The position numbers were made by a program, and so were the translations under genes. From Gammaproteobacteria bacterium (GTDB taxonomy: Bacteria > Pseudomonadota > Gammaproteobacteria > JAJPIJ01): a stretch of DNA of 64,000 bases. The notes under the pieces are model-generated. The model made no database searches. It worked only from the letters and a program-made list of their open reading frames with translations, and was not told the origin of the DNA. The number at the start of each line of letters is the position of its first letter. Position 1 is the stretch's first letter. This document shows positions 26,451 to 35,634 of the stretch, piece by piece. The stretch spans positions 1 to 64,000 of the forward strand of contig JAJVIQ010000023.1 of the NCBI GenBank assembly GCA_022071965.1. Reading direction: 5' to 3'.

Positions 26451-28982
26451 TTGACCATCTCCGCGCCTTCGCTGCCCATCGACGCCGCGCTGCCGGCACT
26501 GCTGGAGGCGCTGTCGCGCGCGCGTATCGCGGTGGTGCAGGCGCCCCCGGGTGCCGGCAAGAGCACGCGCACCCCCCTTGCACTGCGGGATGCACCCTGG
26601 CGCAAGGGCAGGAAGATCCTGATGCTGGAGCCTCGGCGGCTGGCTGCGCGCTCCGTGGCCTTCTGGATGGCGCGGCTGCTGGGTGAGGAGGTCGGCCAGT
26701 TCGTCGGCTACCGCATGCGGCTGGAGAACCGCGTCAGCGCGGCGACCCGTATCGAGGTGGTGACCGAGGGCGTGCTGACGCGCATGCTGCAGAACGACCC
26801 CGCGCTGGAGGACACCGCCTGCGTCATCTTCGATGAATTCCACGAGCGCAGCCTGCACGCGGACCTGGGCCTGGCCCTGTGCCTGGACGCGCAGAACCAG
26901 TTGCGCGACGACCTGCGCCTCGTGGTGATGTCGGCGACCCTGGATGCCGGGCCGATCGCGGCGTGGCTGGGCGGCGCGCCGATCATCACCGCGCAAGGGC
27001 TCAGCTTCCCGGTCGAGACCCGCCACCTCCCGCGCCGCGCCGCGGTCCGCATCGAGGCCGCAGTCGCCGACGTGGTAAAGCGCGCCGCGCGCGAGGCGGC
27101 GGGCGACATGCTCGTATTCCTGCCCGGCGCCGGGGAGATCCGCAGGGTCGCACAACTGCTGCAGGAACAGCCCGGCGGCGACATGGAGGTGCTGCCCCTG
27201 TACGGCGATCTGCCGCCGGCCGAGCAGGAACGGGCGATCGCGCCGGGCGGGCCCGGCCGCCGCAAGGTGGTGCTGGCCACCTCGATTGCCGAGACCAGCC
27301 TCACCATCGAAGGCGTGCGCATCGTCGTCGACAGCGGCCTCGCGCGCCGCGCGCGTTTCGATCCGCGCAGCGGGATGACACGGCTGGTGACGACCCGCGT
27401 CTCGCGGGCGGCCGCGGATCAGAGGCGCGGCCGCGCCGGACGCGTGGCGCCCGGCGTCTGCTACCGGCTGTGGAGCGAGGAGGCGGGAAGGTCGCTCGTC
27501 GCCTGGACGCCGCCGGAGATCCTCGAGGCGGACCTGTGTCCACTGGTGCTCGAACTCGCGCGATGGGGCGTGCGCGATCCAGCGCAGTTGCGCTGGCTGT
27601 CCGCACCCCCGCCCGCGGCCTACACGCAGGCGGGCGATCTGCTGCGGTCTCTCGGCGCGCTCGACGCCTCGGGCCTCGTCACCGCTCACGGCCGCGCCAT
27701 GAGCGAGCTGGGCACGCACCCCCGGCTGGCGCACATGCTGCTGCGCGCCCGCGACCTCGACGCGGCGGCGCTGGCCTGCGAACTGGCCGCGCTGCTCGGC
27801 GAGCGCGACCTGCTGCGCTGGCCCGTGCGGGCCCGCGAGGTCGACATGCGCATGCGCGTGGAGGCGCTGCGCGGCATCCGGGAGCACCTGCCCGTGGCGG
27901 CGGAGGTCGACCGGGGGGTGCGCGAGCGCGCCCGCAGGCTGGCCGAGGGCTGGCGCACTCAGCTCCGCCCGGGGAGCGAGGCCGGGGAGAGCGCCTCCAT
28001 CGACACACACACCGGGATCCTGCTCGCACTCGCGTACCCCGACCGCGTCGCCCGCCGGCGGGACAGCCAGGCGGGGCGCTTTCAGCTCAGCAACGGCCGC
28101 GGCGCGGTGATCGCGGAGCAGGATCCCCTTGCGCGGGCGGATTTTCTCGCCATCGCGGACCTCGACGCCGGCGAACGGGAGGCCCGCGTATTCCTGGCGG
28201 CACCGCTCGAGCTCGTGCAGCTGCAAGACGTATTCGCCGCACGGATCACCACGACCGAGACCGTCGCATGGGATCGGCGCGCCGAGGCGGTAGTCGCCCG
28301 GCGCGAGCAACGCCTCGGCAACCTCGTCATCGCCGAGTCCGCCCTGGAGTCGGTGGATCCCCGGGTCGCCGGCGATGCCATGCTGGAGGGCATTCGCGCC
28401 CTTGGGATCGGCGCGTTGCCCTGGAACGACGCGGCGCGGGCCTGGCAGGCACGCGTGATGTTCATGCGCCGGCACGAACCCGAGGGCTGGCCGGATGTCT
28501 CCGACCACCACCTCATGGCCACAGTCGAGGCCTGGCTCGCACCGTTCCTCGCCGGGATGACCCGCCGCGAACACCTCGCACGCCTGGACCTGCCCACCGC
28601 CCTTCGCAGCCTGCTCACCCGGCAACAGCAGCGCGACCTCGATGAGCAGGGTCCGACGCACATCACCGTCCCGAGCGGTTCGCGCATAGTCCTCGATTAC
28701 AGGGCGGGCGAGGCGCCGGTGCTGGCGGCGCGGCTGCAGGAGATGTTCGGGCTGCGCGAGACGCCACGGCTCGCCCACGGCCGCGCGGCGGTCCTCATAC
28801 ACCTGCTGTCCCCCGCCGGCCGGCCCGTGCAGGTGACCCGCGACCTGGCCAGTTTCTGGTCAACCGGCTACCAGGAGGTCCGCAAGGAACTCAAGGGCCG
28901 CTATCCCCGGCACTACTGGCCCGAGGACCCGCTCACCGCCGTCGCCACGCGCAGGTCGAAGCCCCCGGCGCGGCGACCATGA
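26451..28982 (+). CDS. hrpB: ATP-dependent RNA helicase HrpB
   Basis: A DEAH-box protein of about 843 residues. Walker A QAPPGAGKST, the DEFHER box, SATLD, ATSIAETSLTIEGVRIVVDSG and DQRRGRAGRVAPG are in order, followed by the HA2, OB and HrpB-specific C-terminal domain (ending RYPRHYWPEDPLTA). The cellular role in E. coli is unclear; in Lyme spirochetes HrpA-type paralogues act on mRNA. Homologues begin near LPIDAALPALLEAL, so I chose TTG 26451; no in-frame ATG lies close, and ATG 26322 would add 43 unlikely residues. The end overlaps the next gene by ATGA. Confidence 0.93.
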   Translation: MTISAPSLPIDAALPALLEALSRARIAVVQAPPGAGKSTRTPLALRDAPWRKGRKILMLEPRRLAARSVAFWMARLLGEEVGQFVGYRMRLENRVSAATRIEVVTEGVLTRMLQNDPALEDTACVIFDEFHERSLHADLGLALCLDAQNQLRDDLRLVVMSATLDAGPIAAWLGGAPIITAQGLSFPVETRHLPRRAAVRIEAAVADVVKRAAREAAGDMLVFLPGAGEIRRVAQLLQEQPGGDMEVLPLYGDLPPAEQERAIAPGGPGRRKVVLATSIAETSLTIEGVRIVVDSGLARRARFDPRSGMTRLVTTRVSRAAADQRRGRAGRVAPGVCYRLWSEEAGRSLVAWTPPEILEADLCPLVLELARWGVRDPAQLRWLSAPPPAAYTQAGDLLRSLGALDASGLVTAHGRAMSELGTHPRLAHMLLRARDLDAAALACELAALLGERDLLRWPVRAREVDMRMRVEALRGIREHLPVAAEVDRGVRERARRLAEGWRTQLRPGSEAGESASIDTHTGILLALAYPDRVARRRDSQAGRFQLSNGRGAVIAEQDPLARADFLAIADLDAGEREARVFLAAPLELVQLQDVFAARITTTETVAWDRRAEAVVARREQRLGNLVIAESALESVDPRVAGDAMLEGIRALGIGALPWNDAARAWQARVMFMRRHEPEGWPDVSDHHLMATVEAWLAPFLAGMTRREHLARLDLPTALRSLLTRQQQRDLDEQGPTHITVPSGSRIVLDYRAGEAPVLAARLQEMFGLRETPRLAHGRAAVLIHLLSPAGRPVQVTRDLASFWSTGYQEVRKELKGRYPRHYWPEDPLTAVATRRSKPPARRP

Positions 28983-29836
28983 ACGCCCTGATCATCGGCT
29001 GTGGCTATCTCGGCCGGGCCCTGGCGGCGCGGTTGCTGGCGGCCGGATACTCCGTGCACGGGACCGTACGCGAGGGGACCGGCGTGGAACGCCTGCGCAC
29101 GCTGGGCGTATCACCGCTCGTGCTGCAGGTGGGCGATCCGCACAGCTACGGGCCGCTGCGCACGACGCTGTACGCCCATGGCCCCTGGCACGTGTATTAC
29201 TGCGTGCCGCCCGGCACTGGGCCGGACCCGCCCGCCGACATCGCGCGGCTCGCCGCCGTACTGGCGGAGCACGGTCCGCGGCGTGCGGTGCTGGCCTCCT
29301 CGATCGCGGTGTACGGCGATCGCGGCGGTGATTCGGTGGATGCCGCCACCCCGGCGGTGCCGACCAACGGCCGCGGCCAGTGCCTGAAGCACATCGAGGA
29401 CGCCTGGCTGCCGCTGGGCGGCGGTGCCCGCATCGTGAGGCTGGCCGGTCTGTACGGGCCGGGACGCATCATCGGCATGACTACGCTGCTGCACGGGCAG
29501 TGCGTGGCCGGCGACCCCGAGGACCTCCTGAACCTCATACACGTGGATGACGCCGCCGCGCTGCTGCAGGCGGTGGCGGAAGGCGGCGGTGCCGCCACCA
29601 TCGAGCTGGGTGCGGACGGTCTCCCCCTGCGGCGACGGGACTACTTCGAACACCTCGCCGCGCGGCTTGGACTGCCCTGCCAGTTTGGACGAGCAGAGGG
29701 GACGGTCGGGCTCGTACCGCACCACCGCCGCTCGCGCGCGTGCCGCATCGATCCGACCTGCGCGCGCACAGGCTGGCAGCCTCGCCACCGCGACGCGCTG
29801 CGCGCGCTCGACCATCTGCTGGCATTGCGGCAGTGA
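28979..29836 (+). CDS. NAD(P)-dependent epimerase/dehydratase-like protein (extended SDR, YeeZ type)
   Basis: A 285-residue Rossmann protein with N-terminal IIGCGYLGRALAARLLAAGY (GxxGxxG variant), SSIAVYGD and RLAGLYGPGR strands. The usual YxxxK catalytic pair is replaced (QCLKHIEDAWL), as in the YeeZ-type atypical SDRs, so catalysis is uncertain and it may be a binding protein. It is joined to hrpB by a four-base overlap. Confidence 0.8.
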   Translation: MNALIIGCGYLGRALAARLLAAGYSVHGTVREGTGVERLRTLGVSPLVLQVGDPHSYGPLRTTLYAHGPWHVYYCVPPGTGPDPPADIARLAAVLAEHGPRRAVLASSIAVYGDRGGDSVDAATPAVPTNGRGQCLKHIEDAWLPLGGGARIVRLAGLYGPGRIIGMTTLLHGQCVAGDPEDLLNLIHVDDAAALLQAVAEGGGAATIELGADGLPLRRRDYFEHLAARLGLPCQFGRAEGTVGLVPHHRRSRACRIDPTCARTGWQPRHRDALRALDHLLALRQ

Positions 29837-30041
29837 GGCCTCCGGCCGCCGCGGGCAGCGGGCGTCGCCGGCAACACGGGACGCGCCCGCGGGCGTAAGC
29901 CGTCCCCGCGGCGCGGTGTGAGTCATGCCGCATGTTTCCTCGCCCCGGCGGCGCGACCTCCGCCCGCCGCCCGCGCGCGCCGCTCAAGCCCTTCCCTGCT
30001 CCCGCCGATACCAAAGTCTGGAAGAGCGATCCGGTAACCGC

Positions 30042-31076
30042 ATGAGCCCGCACGAGATCACCCGCAACGAGCACACGGCACAGAGCGATCGGCGCGCCCG
30101 CCGCCGGTACGCAATCCAGGTCGACGCCCTGCTGACCGGCCTGGGCCAGCGCGCCTACGCCTGCACCATACGCGACTGCTGCAGCCGCGGGCTGCGCCTG
30201 GCCTTCGGCCCGTCCATGCTCGACTCCCGTCCGGCCGAGCTCGAGCACGACATCCGTGTCGGCGTGCATTTCCTGGTACCCGTCGACGAGAAGATGAAGC
30301 ACATCGACCTTCACGGCCGGGTCGCACGCGTGTTCAGCAATGGATTGGGCGTGGAGTTGCTCGAGGTGACCCCGAAGGTGATCGCCGCGCTGCGCACCAT
30401 CGTCCTTTCAGCCGTCGCCGAGCAGCGCCTGCGCGCCGGTACCGAGCCGGTCCGCACCCTCTCCAGCGCGGCCAAGAACGAATACGAGCGGCGGCTGTCG
30501 TTGTGCTGCGAGACGCTCGACCGCGAGGCCGGGACGCTGGCCAACACGCTGCTCAACGTGCTCGACGAGAAGATGGCCGACGCGCTTGACCGCACCGATC
30601 GCGCCTTTGATCGCAACCAGCATGTGCTCGCCATCAGTGCGCTGAAGCAGTCGCGCGCGAACGTCGCGACCCAGTTGCAGGTGCTGCTGCTCGGGGAATT
30701 CTTCACATTCACACAGCCGGCGCCGGAGCCCGACGGAGCGGTGTCGTCCGGCGAGGGCGACGACGCCGGCAGGCCGGAAGCCGCGGATCTGAGCGTCTTT
30801 CTCGCCCTCGGCGAGATCATCGCGCACCTCGAGGTACGGCTTCAGGGCAGGGCGGAGGCGCTGGAAGGAGCGCTGGGACAGTTGCTCGGCCGCAGAGTCA
30901 ATCACCAGAACAACCCCCTGAGCGCCGAGAACGTCTGCCGCGTCGTCTTCGACCTGCTGATCTCGATCTGGCCGAACAAGCCCAATGCCGACGTACTGCG
31001 GGACGCCCTGCGCGATGGGCTGGGCGTTGCGCTGCCCGAACTCTACGACCGGCTCAACGAAGTGCTGACGGCCTGA
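30042..31076 (+). CDS. PilZ domain / DUF1631-type protein, short form
   Basis: The 344-residue protein starts with a PilZ-like domain: the arginine motif RRARRR (17-22, RxxxR twice) and, after strand two, D45-C-C-S-R-G50 where the consensus is (D/N)xSxxG, i.e. Ser replaced by Cys. The rest (SAAKNEYERRLSLCCETLDREAG, LSAENVCRVVFDLLI and a C-terminal DALRDGLGVALPELYDRLNEVL) resembles the first part of DUF1631 proteins, which normally run to ~750 residues. It could bind c-di-GMP and is convergent with the HDOD gene, nine bases apart. Confidence 0.7.
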   Translation: MSPHEITRNEHTAQSDRRARRRYAIQVDALLTGLGQRAYACTIRDCCSRGLRLAFGPSMLDSRPAELEHDIRVGVHFLVPVDEKMKHIDLHGRVARVFSNGLGVELLEVTPKVIAALRTIVLSAVAEQRLRAGTEPVRTLSSAAKNEYERRLSLCCETLDREAGTLANTLLNVLDEKMADALDRTDRAFDRNQHVLAISALKQSRANVATQLQVLLLGEFFTFTQPAPEPDGAVSSGEGDDAGRPEAADLSVFLALGEIIAHLEVRLQGRAEALEGALGQLLGRRVNHQNNPLSAENVCRVVFDLLISIWPNKPNADVLRDALRDGLGVALPELYDRLNEVLTA

Positions 31077-31084
31077 GGAGCGCC

Positions 31085-31948
31085 TCACGCGACCCTGGAT
31101 GCGCCGTCGGCGAGCATCGCGAGCGTCTCGGCGAACTGCGCATCGGCCTGCATGCGCACCAGGGAGAAACACTCCGCCGTCAGACCCGTGGCCGCCCACG
31201 CGGCGGGACTGAGGCTGCGCGCCCAGGCATCCTGCGCGAGCCCGTCCTGCGCGGCGCGCATCACCCAGTATCCGATATGCACGATCGACTCGATCACCGC
31301 CGGCGGCTCGGCCGCGCCGGGCTGCAGGTGATGGGCGATCGCCGAGCACAGGTTCGAGGGCAGGCTCCATCGGCGCGCGAGCAGGGCGCCGACCGCCGCG
31401 TAATCGCAACCTATCAGCGCGCGCTGCGCCTCGAGGATGGACCGCGCGCCCTGCGCCGCCTGGCGCGCTGCCTCCGCCGCCTCCTGGGGCGCCCGATCGA
31501 ACAGGACCAGTGTGCCAAGTCCGTGCAGCAACCCGGCCACGAACAACCGCTCGCTGTCCAGCACATTGCAGAGCTTGGCCACGGAACGCGCCGCCAGCGC
31601 GCAGTAGACGCTCTCGCGCCAGAAGCGCTCCATGTCCAGCCGCTGCGGCCGGGCAGACTTGAAGACGGCGGCCACCGACGTCGCCAGCGCAAGATCGTGG
31701 ATCTGCTGTATCCCCAGGACCACGAGCGCCCGAGAAACCGTTTCGATCTTCGAGCTGAAGCCGTAGAGGGGGCTGTTCACCAGCCGCAGCACGCGGGCCG
31801 TCAACGCGGGATCGGAGCTGATGGCCCTGGCGAGATCGTTGGTGGAGGAACGCGGATCGTCGATCACGCGCTTGATGTGCAGATAGGCGGAGGGCAGCGA
31901 CCTCAGGGTTTCAACCCCCTCGACGAGTTGTGCAGCGGTGTGTGGCAT
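31085..31948 (-). CDS. HDOD domain protein
   Basis: A 287-residue protein that is essentially one HDOD domain: LRSLPSAYLHIKRVIDDPRSSTNDLARAISSDPALTARVLRLVNSPLYGFSSKIETVSRALVVLGIQQIHDLALATSV, then the helical remainder with GLLHGLGTLVL. HDOD proteins are regulators, often in c-di-GMP or stress signalling, with no known catalytic site. The start at ATG 31948 matches the family; a longer frame upstream runs through GC-poor intergenic sequence. Confidence 0.9.
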   Translation of the reverse strand: MPHTAAQLVEGVETLRSLPSAYLHIKRVIDDPRSSTNDLARAISSDPALTARVLRLVNSPLYGFSSKIETVSRALVVLGIQQIHDLALATSVAAVFKSARPQRLDMERFWRESVYCALAARSVAKLCNVLDSERLFVAGLLHGLGTLVLFDRAPQEAAEAARQAAQGARSILEAQRALIGCDYAAVGALLARRWSLPSNLCSAIAHHLQPGAAEPPAVIESIVHIGYWVMRAAQDGLAQDAWARSLSPAAWAATGLTAECFSLVRMQADAQFAETLAMLADGASRVA

Positions 31949-32445
31949 GCTCGGCACGCGCCCCTGATCGCGTTGAATCTCTCCCTTCCCCTGATGCCGG
32001 CCCGGGCCTTTCCCGCGAGGCGAGTCGACGATCCGCTTTAATCCATTGAGCAAAGGGAATTTCTCCACAACAGGGGTGATCAACACCACACCCGTGATGA
32101 GACCTGTATCACAGCCAGCGCACCGGGCGTCAAAAAAATGTCGATCGCGCCCCTTTCCGCGAACCGATGCCACGACGCCGGAAATCGTATTGCACTTCAT
32201 CTCACCGCGCGGCGCATGAGAACGCCCGCTTCAACGCACGCCGTTCGGGCGCATCGTCCGACAACCATCGATACTTCCTGCAGACGAGCGGCGCGTTCGA
32301 TTCGCATTTCTTGACGTGTCTTGCCACCGGCGGGGGTGATCGTTGTAAACTTCGCCACGCCGGCACCGGTTCTGCCCGAGGGCGGAATCCATCCGGGGCG
32401 GCGGCAAGGATCGCGTTTCAATCTATCGGACAAAGGAGGTCCGCC
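31949..32445. other. divergent intergenic region, no gene seen
   Basis: Nearly 500 bases between the HDOD gene and the VPLPA-CTERM gene, less GC-rich than its surroundings. It must contain both promoters. Frames run through it on both strands but without start signals. TAAACT around 32346 is a possible -10 on the plus strand; I see no clear sigma-54 site. Confidence 0.5.
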
Positions 32446-33321
32446 ATGTCACTTTCCTGCATTTCCTCTTCCAGCAATCGGCACCCGCTCCGCGGTCGCG
32501 GTGCTCTGTCGGCGCGAGCCGGCATCTGCATCGTGGCGGCATTGGTCATGAGCAGCGGCGCCCGCGCCGCGTCGGTGACCTATGACTTCGATTCGGTCGG
32601 CGTCCCGGGCGCCAGCGATACCATCGATGTGTGCCAGCCGAGCTGTCCGCTCGGCGTCGTCACCGGACTTCCCGGCGGTGACGACGGCGTTCGCGCGAGC
32701 TCCGGCTCTACCGCCGCCGCGCGCGTCAACGTGCGCAACGCGGGCAATCCGATCAACGGCAGCGATGCGGTCACGGACGCCGCGACGTTCAACGGCTACT
32801 TCGGCGCGGCGGGCGCTCCGCTGCCGAACAATTTCCTCGTTCTCGGCGACAACGATGGCCCGATCTTCGGCACCGGTACCGTTTCGCCGGGAACCGGGCA
32901 GTCCTTCGTCCGCCTGCCGTTCCTCCTCCCGGTCGGCACCGCGACCGTCCGGTTCGCCTTCGACATGGCCTTCAACGGCAGCGACACCAGCGACTCGGCG
33001 GAGGACGTGTTCAACGTGAAGGTGACCAATGCGGGTGGTACCGTGTCCGCCCTGCAACTCGCCTCGCTGGGCAGCGACTCCGGATTCCAGTCGCGGCGGT
33101 TCCTCGCCGGCGATCTGCCCGCCTGGACTCCTGCCGCCGGGCAAACCGGCGTGACGTGGTGGCTGGAATTCGAACTGCTGGAGGGCGGTGATGGCACCCA
33201 GTCGGCCATCGGCCTGGACAACGTCAGCATCGCGACGGTACCCGTCCCGCTGCCGGCGCCGGTGCTGATGCTGGGTTCGGCCCTGATTGGCATGACCCTC
33301 GTCAGACGACGGACGGAATAG
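32446..33321 (+). CDS. exported protein with VPLPA-CTERM sorting signal
   Basis: The 291-residue protein has a signal peptide (basic start, hydrophobic AGICIVAALVMSSGARA, cleavage near residue 41) and ends with the sorting tail VPLPAPVLMLGSALIGM then VRRRTE (267-291), i.e. VPLPA motif, membrane helix and basic end. The middle is a beta-rich domain of unknown function, with a CQPSCPLG pair near the N-terminus. Such tails are processed by exosortase-type transpeptidases and the proteins are thought to go to the exopolysaccharide matrix; no exosortase gene is in the window. A perfect AAGGAGG ribosome binding site precedes ATG 32446. Confidence 0.88.
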   Translation: MSLSCISSSSNRHPLRGRGALSARAGICIVAALVMSSGARAASVTYDFDSVGVPGASDTIDVCQPSCPLGVVTGLPGGDDGVRASSGSTAAARVNVRNAGNPINGSDAVTDAATFNGYFGAAGAPLPNNFLVLGDNDGPIFGTGTVSPGTGQSFVRLPFLLPVGTATVRFAFDMAFNGSDTSDSAEDVFNVKVTNAGGTVSALQLASLGSDSGFQSRRFLAGDLPAWTPAAGQTGVTWWLEFELLEGGDGTQSAIGLDNVSIATVPVPLPAPVLMLGSALIGMTLVRRRTE

Positions 33322-33414
33322 TCCTCGCAGTCGCGATTGCAGCGCCCCCGGGGTGATTCGTGTGCCATGCCGGAGAGCACGCACGTTTCGCCCCGGCGGC
33401 TCCGGGGACGTTGA

Positions 33415-33423
33415 TGCTATACT
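33415..33423 (+). promoter_or_regulatory. extended -10 promoter element (TGCTATACT)
   Basis: TG-n-TATACT lies 23 bases before the start of the DUF4124-like gene, a typical extended -10 without need of a -35. Confidence 0.5.
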
Positions 33424-33446
33424 GCATCCGTCGGACGCCGAGTCGA

Positions 33447-34028
33447 ATGAAATCACGAAGCCTCATTCCGGTATTGCTCGTGGCCGCCTGCGCCGCCCTG
33501 CCTGCGCAGGCGCGCATGTATCAGTGGGTCAATCCCCAGTCCGGACGCACGCAGATGTCCGGCAAGCCGCCGGCCTGGTACCGCAGCGACAAGCCCGGTC
33601 CGCGCGTTTTCGTCTTCGAGAATGGCCGCCTGATCGATGACACCGCCCGGGCGGTGGGCATCGAGGAGCGCGCCGCCCTGCGCGCTACCGCATTCGCCGA
33701 GACGCCGGCCCCGGCGGGCCCGCAGGCTGAGGCACCGGAGGGCGAACCGGCAACGCAGGGGGCTGCGGAGGCCAAGCCCGGCACGAGCGTACTGGAGCGC
33801 GGCTTCGGTGAAACCGATGGCACCGCGTCGACCGCCCCGGCGGAACCCCCGGATGCCACGATCGCCCGGCTGAAGAGCATCATCGATGCATGGGAGCAGC
33901 AGCAGACTGCCGAGGCCAGACGCCTGCTCGAGCAGAAATCCGTCGTCGCCCCGATCTCACCGCCCGCGGCCGGCACCACCGCAGATCAGGAAGGCACCTC
34001 ACCGGCGCCCGCCGCGACGCCGCGGTAG
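33447..34028 (+). CDS. exported DUF4124-like protein
   Basis: A 193-residue protein with a signal peptide (MKSRSLIPVLLVAACAALPAQA, cut at about residue 22) followed by RMYQWVNPQSGRTQMSGKPPAWY, the short beta motif of DUF4124 proteins. The remainder is low-complexity, rich in Ala/Pro/Glu, with a helix near DATIARLKSIIDAWEQQQT. A periplasmic location is expected. Function unknown. An extended -10 precedes it. Confidence 0.7.
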   Translation: MKSRSLIPVLLVAACAALPAQARMYQWVNPQSGRTQMSGKPPAWYRSDKPGPRVFVFENGRLIDDTARAVGIEERAALRATAFAETPAPAGPQAEAPEGEPATQGAAEAKPGTSVLERGFGETDGTASTAPAEPPDATIARLKSIIDAWEQQQTAEARRLLEQKSVVAPISPPAAGTTADQEGTSPAPAATPR

Positions 34029-34078
34029 CCGCGAGCACGACAGCCGCGGCAGGCCACACCCAGCCGGAGACCGGCACG

Positions 34079-35536
34079 CTAGGAGGTGGCCTTGTCGTTG
34101 CCCGCCAGGGCGCGAATGATGGTGTCGAACAATCCCTCTGCGCGTGGCCTGGTCAGCTCGCGCAGCTCCCGTAGTGCCTCGTTGTTCGGATCGAGCTGCA
34201 GACCGATCGTCACGTAATTTCTTGCCGCCCGCTCGTCACTGCGAGCCATCTCCTTCTCGGCCAGGACCGCAAAGCGTTCGGCGATACGCTTGAACCCGTC
34301 CTCCGCGAGCCTGCTCTCCGGATCGATGTCCCGCAGCCGGGAGAAATAGAAGTACGCGTTGTCGTTCGGCGGCGCGACCAGCCGATAGTCATCCAGACTC
34401 TTCTGCGCCAGCCAGATGAGCGCCTTGCGCACGTCGTCACTGGCGGGCGTCAGCGGCGCCGCCCCGTGCGTGCCCGCCTGCCCGTTGCTGAGCGCCGCCT
34501 CGACGTACACGCGCGGCAACAGGCCCTCGACCGGACGTATCGGCGCGTCGGCCAGACGCCGCGCGTAGTACTGCAGCATGCCGAAGCCGGCGGCCGCAAC
34601 CACCAACAGCAGCAGCAGGGCGGAATGTATGCGCGTCTTCTTCGGGCTGTCCTGCCGGGCGCTGGTCCACGTCGGCATGCGCGATGTGGCGCCGGTGGTC
34701 TCGCCGATCGCCGCGGCCCTTCCCGGTGCCGCAGGACGCAACGCGGCGCGCTGTTCCATGTCGCGCATGTAATGCAGCAGGCTTTCGGCATCACGAAACC
34801 GATCTTTCGGCTTCTTCGCGATCATCAGGTACAACAGCGGTTCGAGCATGCGCAGGTCATTCGGCAGCCGCGGCAACGCCCCCTGGCGATGCTTCAGGAT
34901 GATATCCACCACCGAATCGGCCTGGTACGGTTTGTTCCCCGTCAGCATCTCGTAAAGAATGATGCCCAGGGAATAGATGTCGGCACGGCCGTCGATGGGC
35001 ACGTCCTCGGCCTGCTCCGGGGCCATGTAGTTGGGACTGCCGAGAAAGATCCCCGTCGACGTAAGATCGTGGTCGATGGTGAGCTTCTTGGCGATGCCGA
35101 AGTCCGTCAGCAGCGGCGTGCCGTCCTTGCGGAAGAGGATGTTGGCCGGTTTCACGTCGCGGTGTATGACGCCGCTCTTGTGCGCACAGTCGAGCGCGCT
35201 GGCAATCCGGGCGATGATGTCGAGGGCCTCGTGCGCCGCGATGCCATCGGCCATGCGAGCCTTCAGGTCGCCACCCTCGATGTACTCCATCGAGATGTAG
35301 ATGAGGTCGCCCTGGCGACCGACGTCATAGATGGTGATGATGTTGGGGTGGCGCAGGGAGGCGACGATGCGCGCCTCGTTCATGAAGCGCTCGACGTTCT
35401 TGGAGGTGACGTCATTCGTGGTGTCCAGCACCTTCAGGACGACCTGCCTGCCCAGGGACGCCTGCGTAGCGAGATAGGCGGTGGCCATCCCGCCGACGCC
35501 GATCGCCCGAATGATTTCGTATCCTGGGATTTCCAT
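34079..35536 (-). CDS. membrane-anchored Ser/Thr protein kinase
   Basis: A 485-residue bacterial Hanks-type kinase. The Gly-rich loop is GVGGMATAY, catalytic Lys K35, HRDVKPAN with D127, DFG 145-147 and APE 172-174, all intact, so it should be active. A juxtamembrane Arg/Pro stretch leads to one transmembrane helix (about 303-324) and a C-terminal, probably periplasmic, domain with TPR-like helices (SRLAEDGFKRIAERFAVLAEKEMARSDERAARNYVTIGLQLDP split in two). No cognate phosphatase lies beside it. A TATAAT element sits seven bases before ATG 35536. Confidence 0.93.
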   Translation of the reverse strand: MEIPGYEIIRAIGVGGMATAYLATQASLGRQVVLKVLDTTNDVTSKNVERFMNEARIVASLRHPNIITIYDVGRQGDLIYISMEYIEGGDLKARMADGIAAHEALDIIARIASALDCAHKSGVIHRDVKPANILFRKDGTPLLTDFGIAKKLTIDHDLTSTGIFLGSPNYMAPEQAEDVPIDGRADIYSLGIILYEMLTGNKPYQADSVVDIILKHRQGALPRLPNDLRMLEPLLYLMIAKKPKDRFRDAESLLHYMRDMEQRAALRPAAPGRAAAIGETTGATSRMPTWTSARQDSPKKTRIHSALLLLLVVAAAGFGMLQYYARRLADAPIRPVEGLLPRVYVEAALSNGQAGTHGAAPLTPASDDVRKALIWLAQKSLDDYRLVAPPNDNAYFYFSRLRDIDPESRLAEDGFKRIAERFAVLAEKEMARSDERAARNYVTIGLQLDPNNEALRELRELTRPRAEGLFDTIIRALAGNDKATS

Positions 35537-35543
35537 GTTCTTG

Positions 35544-35549
35544 ATTATA
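35544..35549 (-). promoter_or_regulatory. TATAAT -10 element of the kinase gene
   Basis: On the minus strand TATAAT is followed by seven bases and then the ATG. A transcript starting at normal distance would have almost no leader. No -35 match is seen. Confidence 0.5.
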
Positions 35550-35620
35550 GCGGCGCCCCACTCACGCTCCCGGGGCGGCCGGGCCGTCCTGCAGGGCTGC
35601 TCTCCTGCACGCACGGCCGA

Positions 35621-35626
35621 TATAAT
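35621..35626 (+). promoter_or_regulatory. TATAAT -10 element of the lipoprotein gene
   Basis: A consensus TATAAT ends eight bases before the ATG of the downstream lipoprotein gene, in the 98-bp divergent region shared with the kinase gene. It suggests a leaderless message. Confidence 0.5.
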
Positions 35627-35634
35627 TGCGCCGA

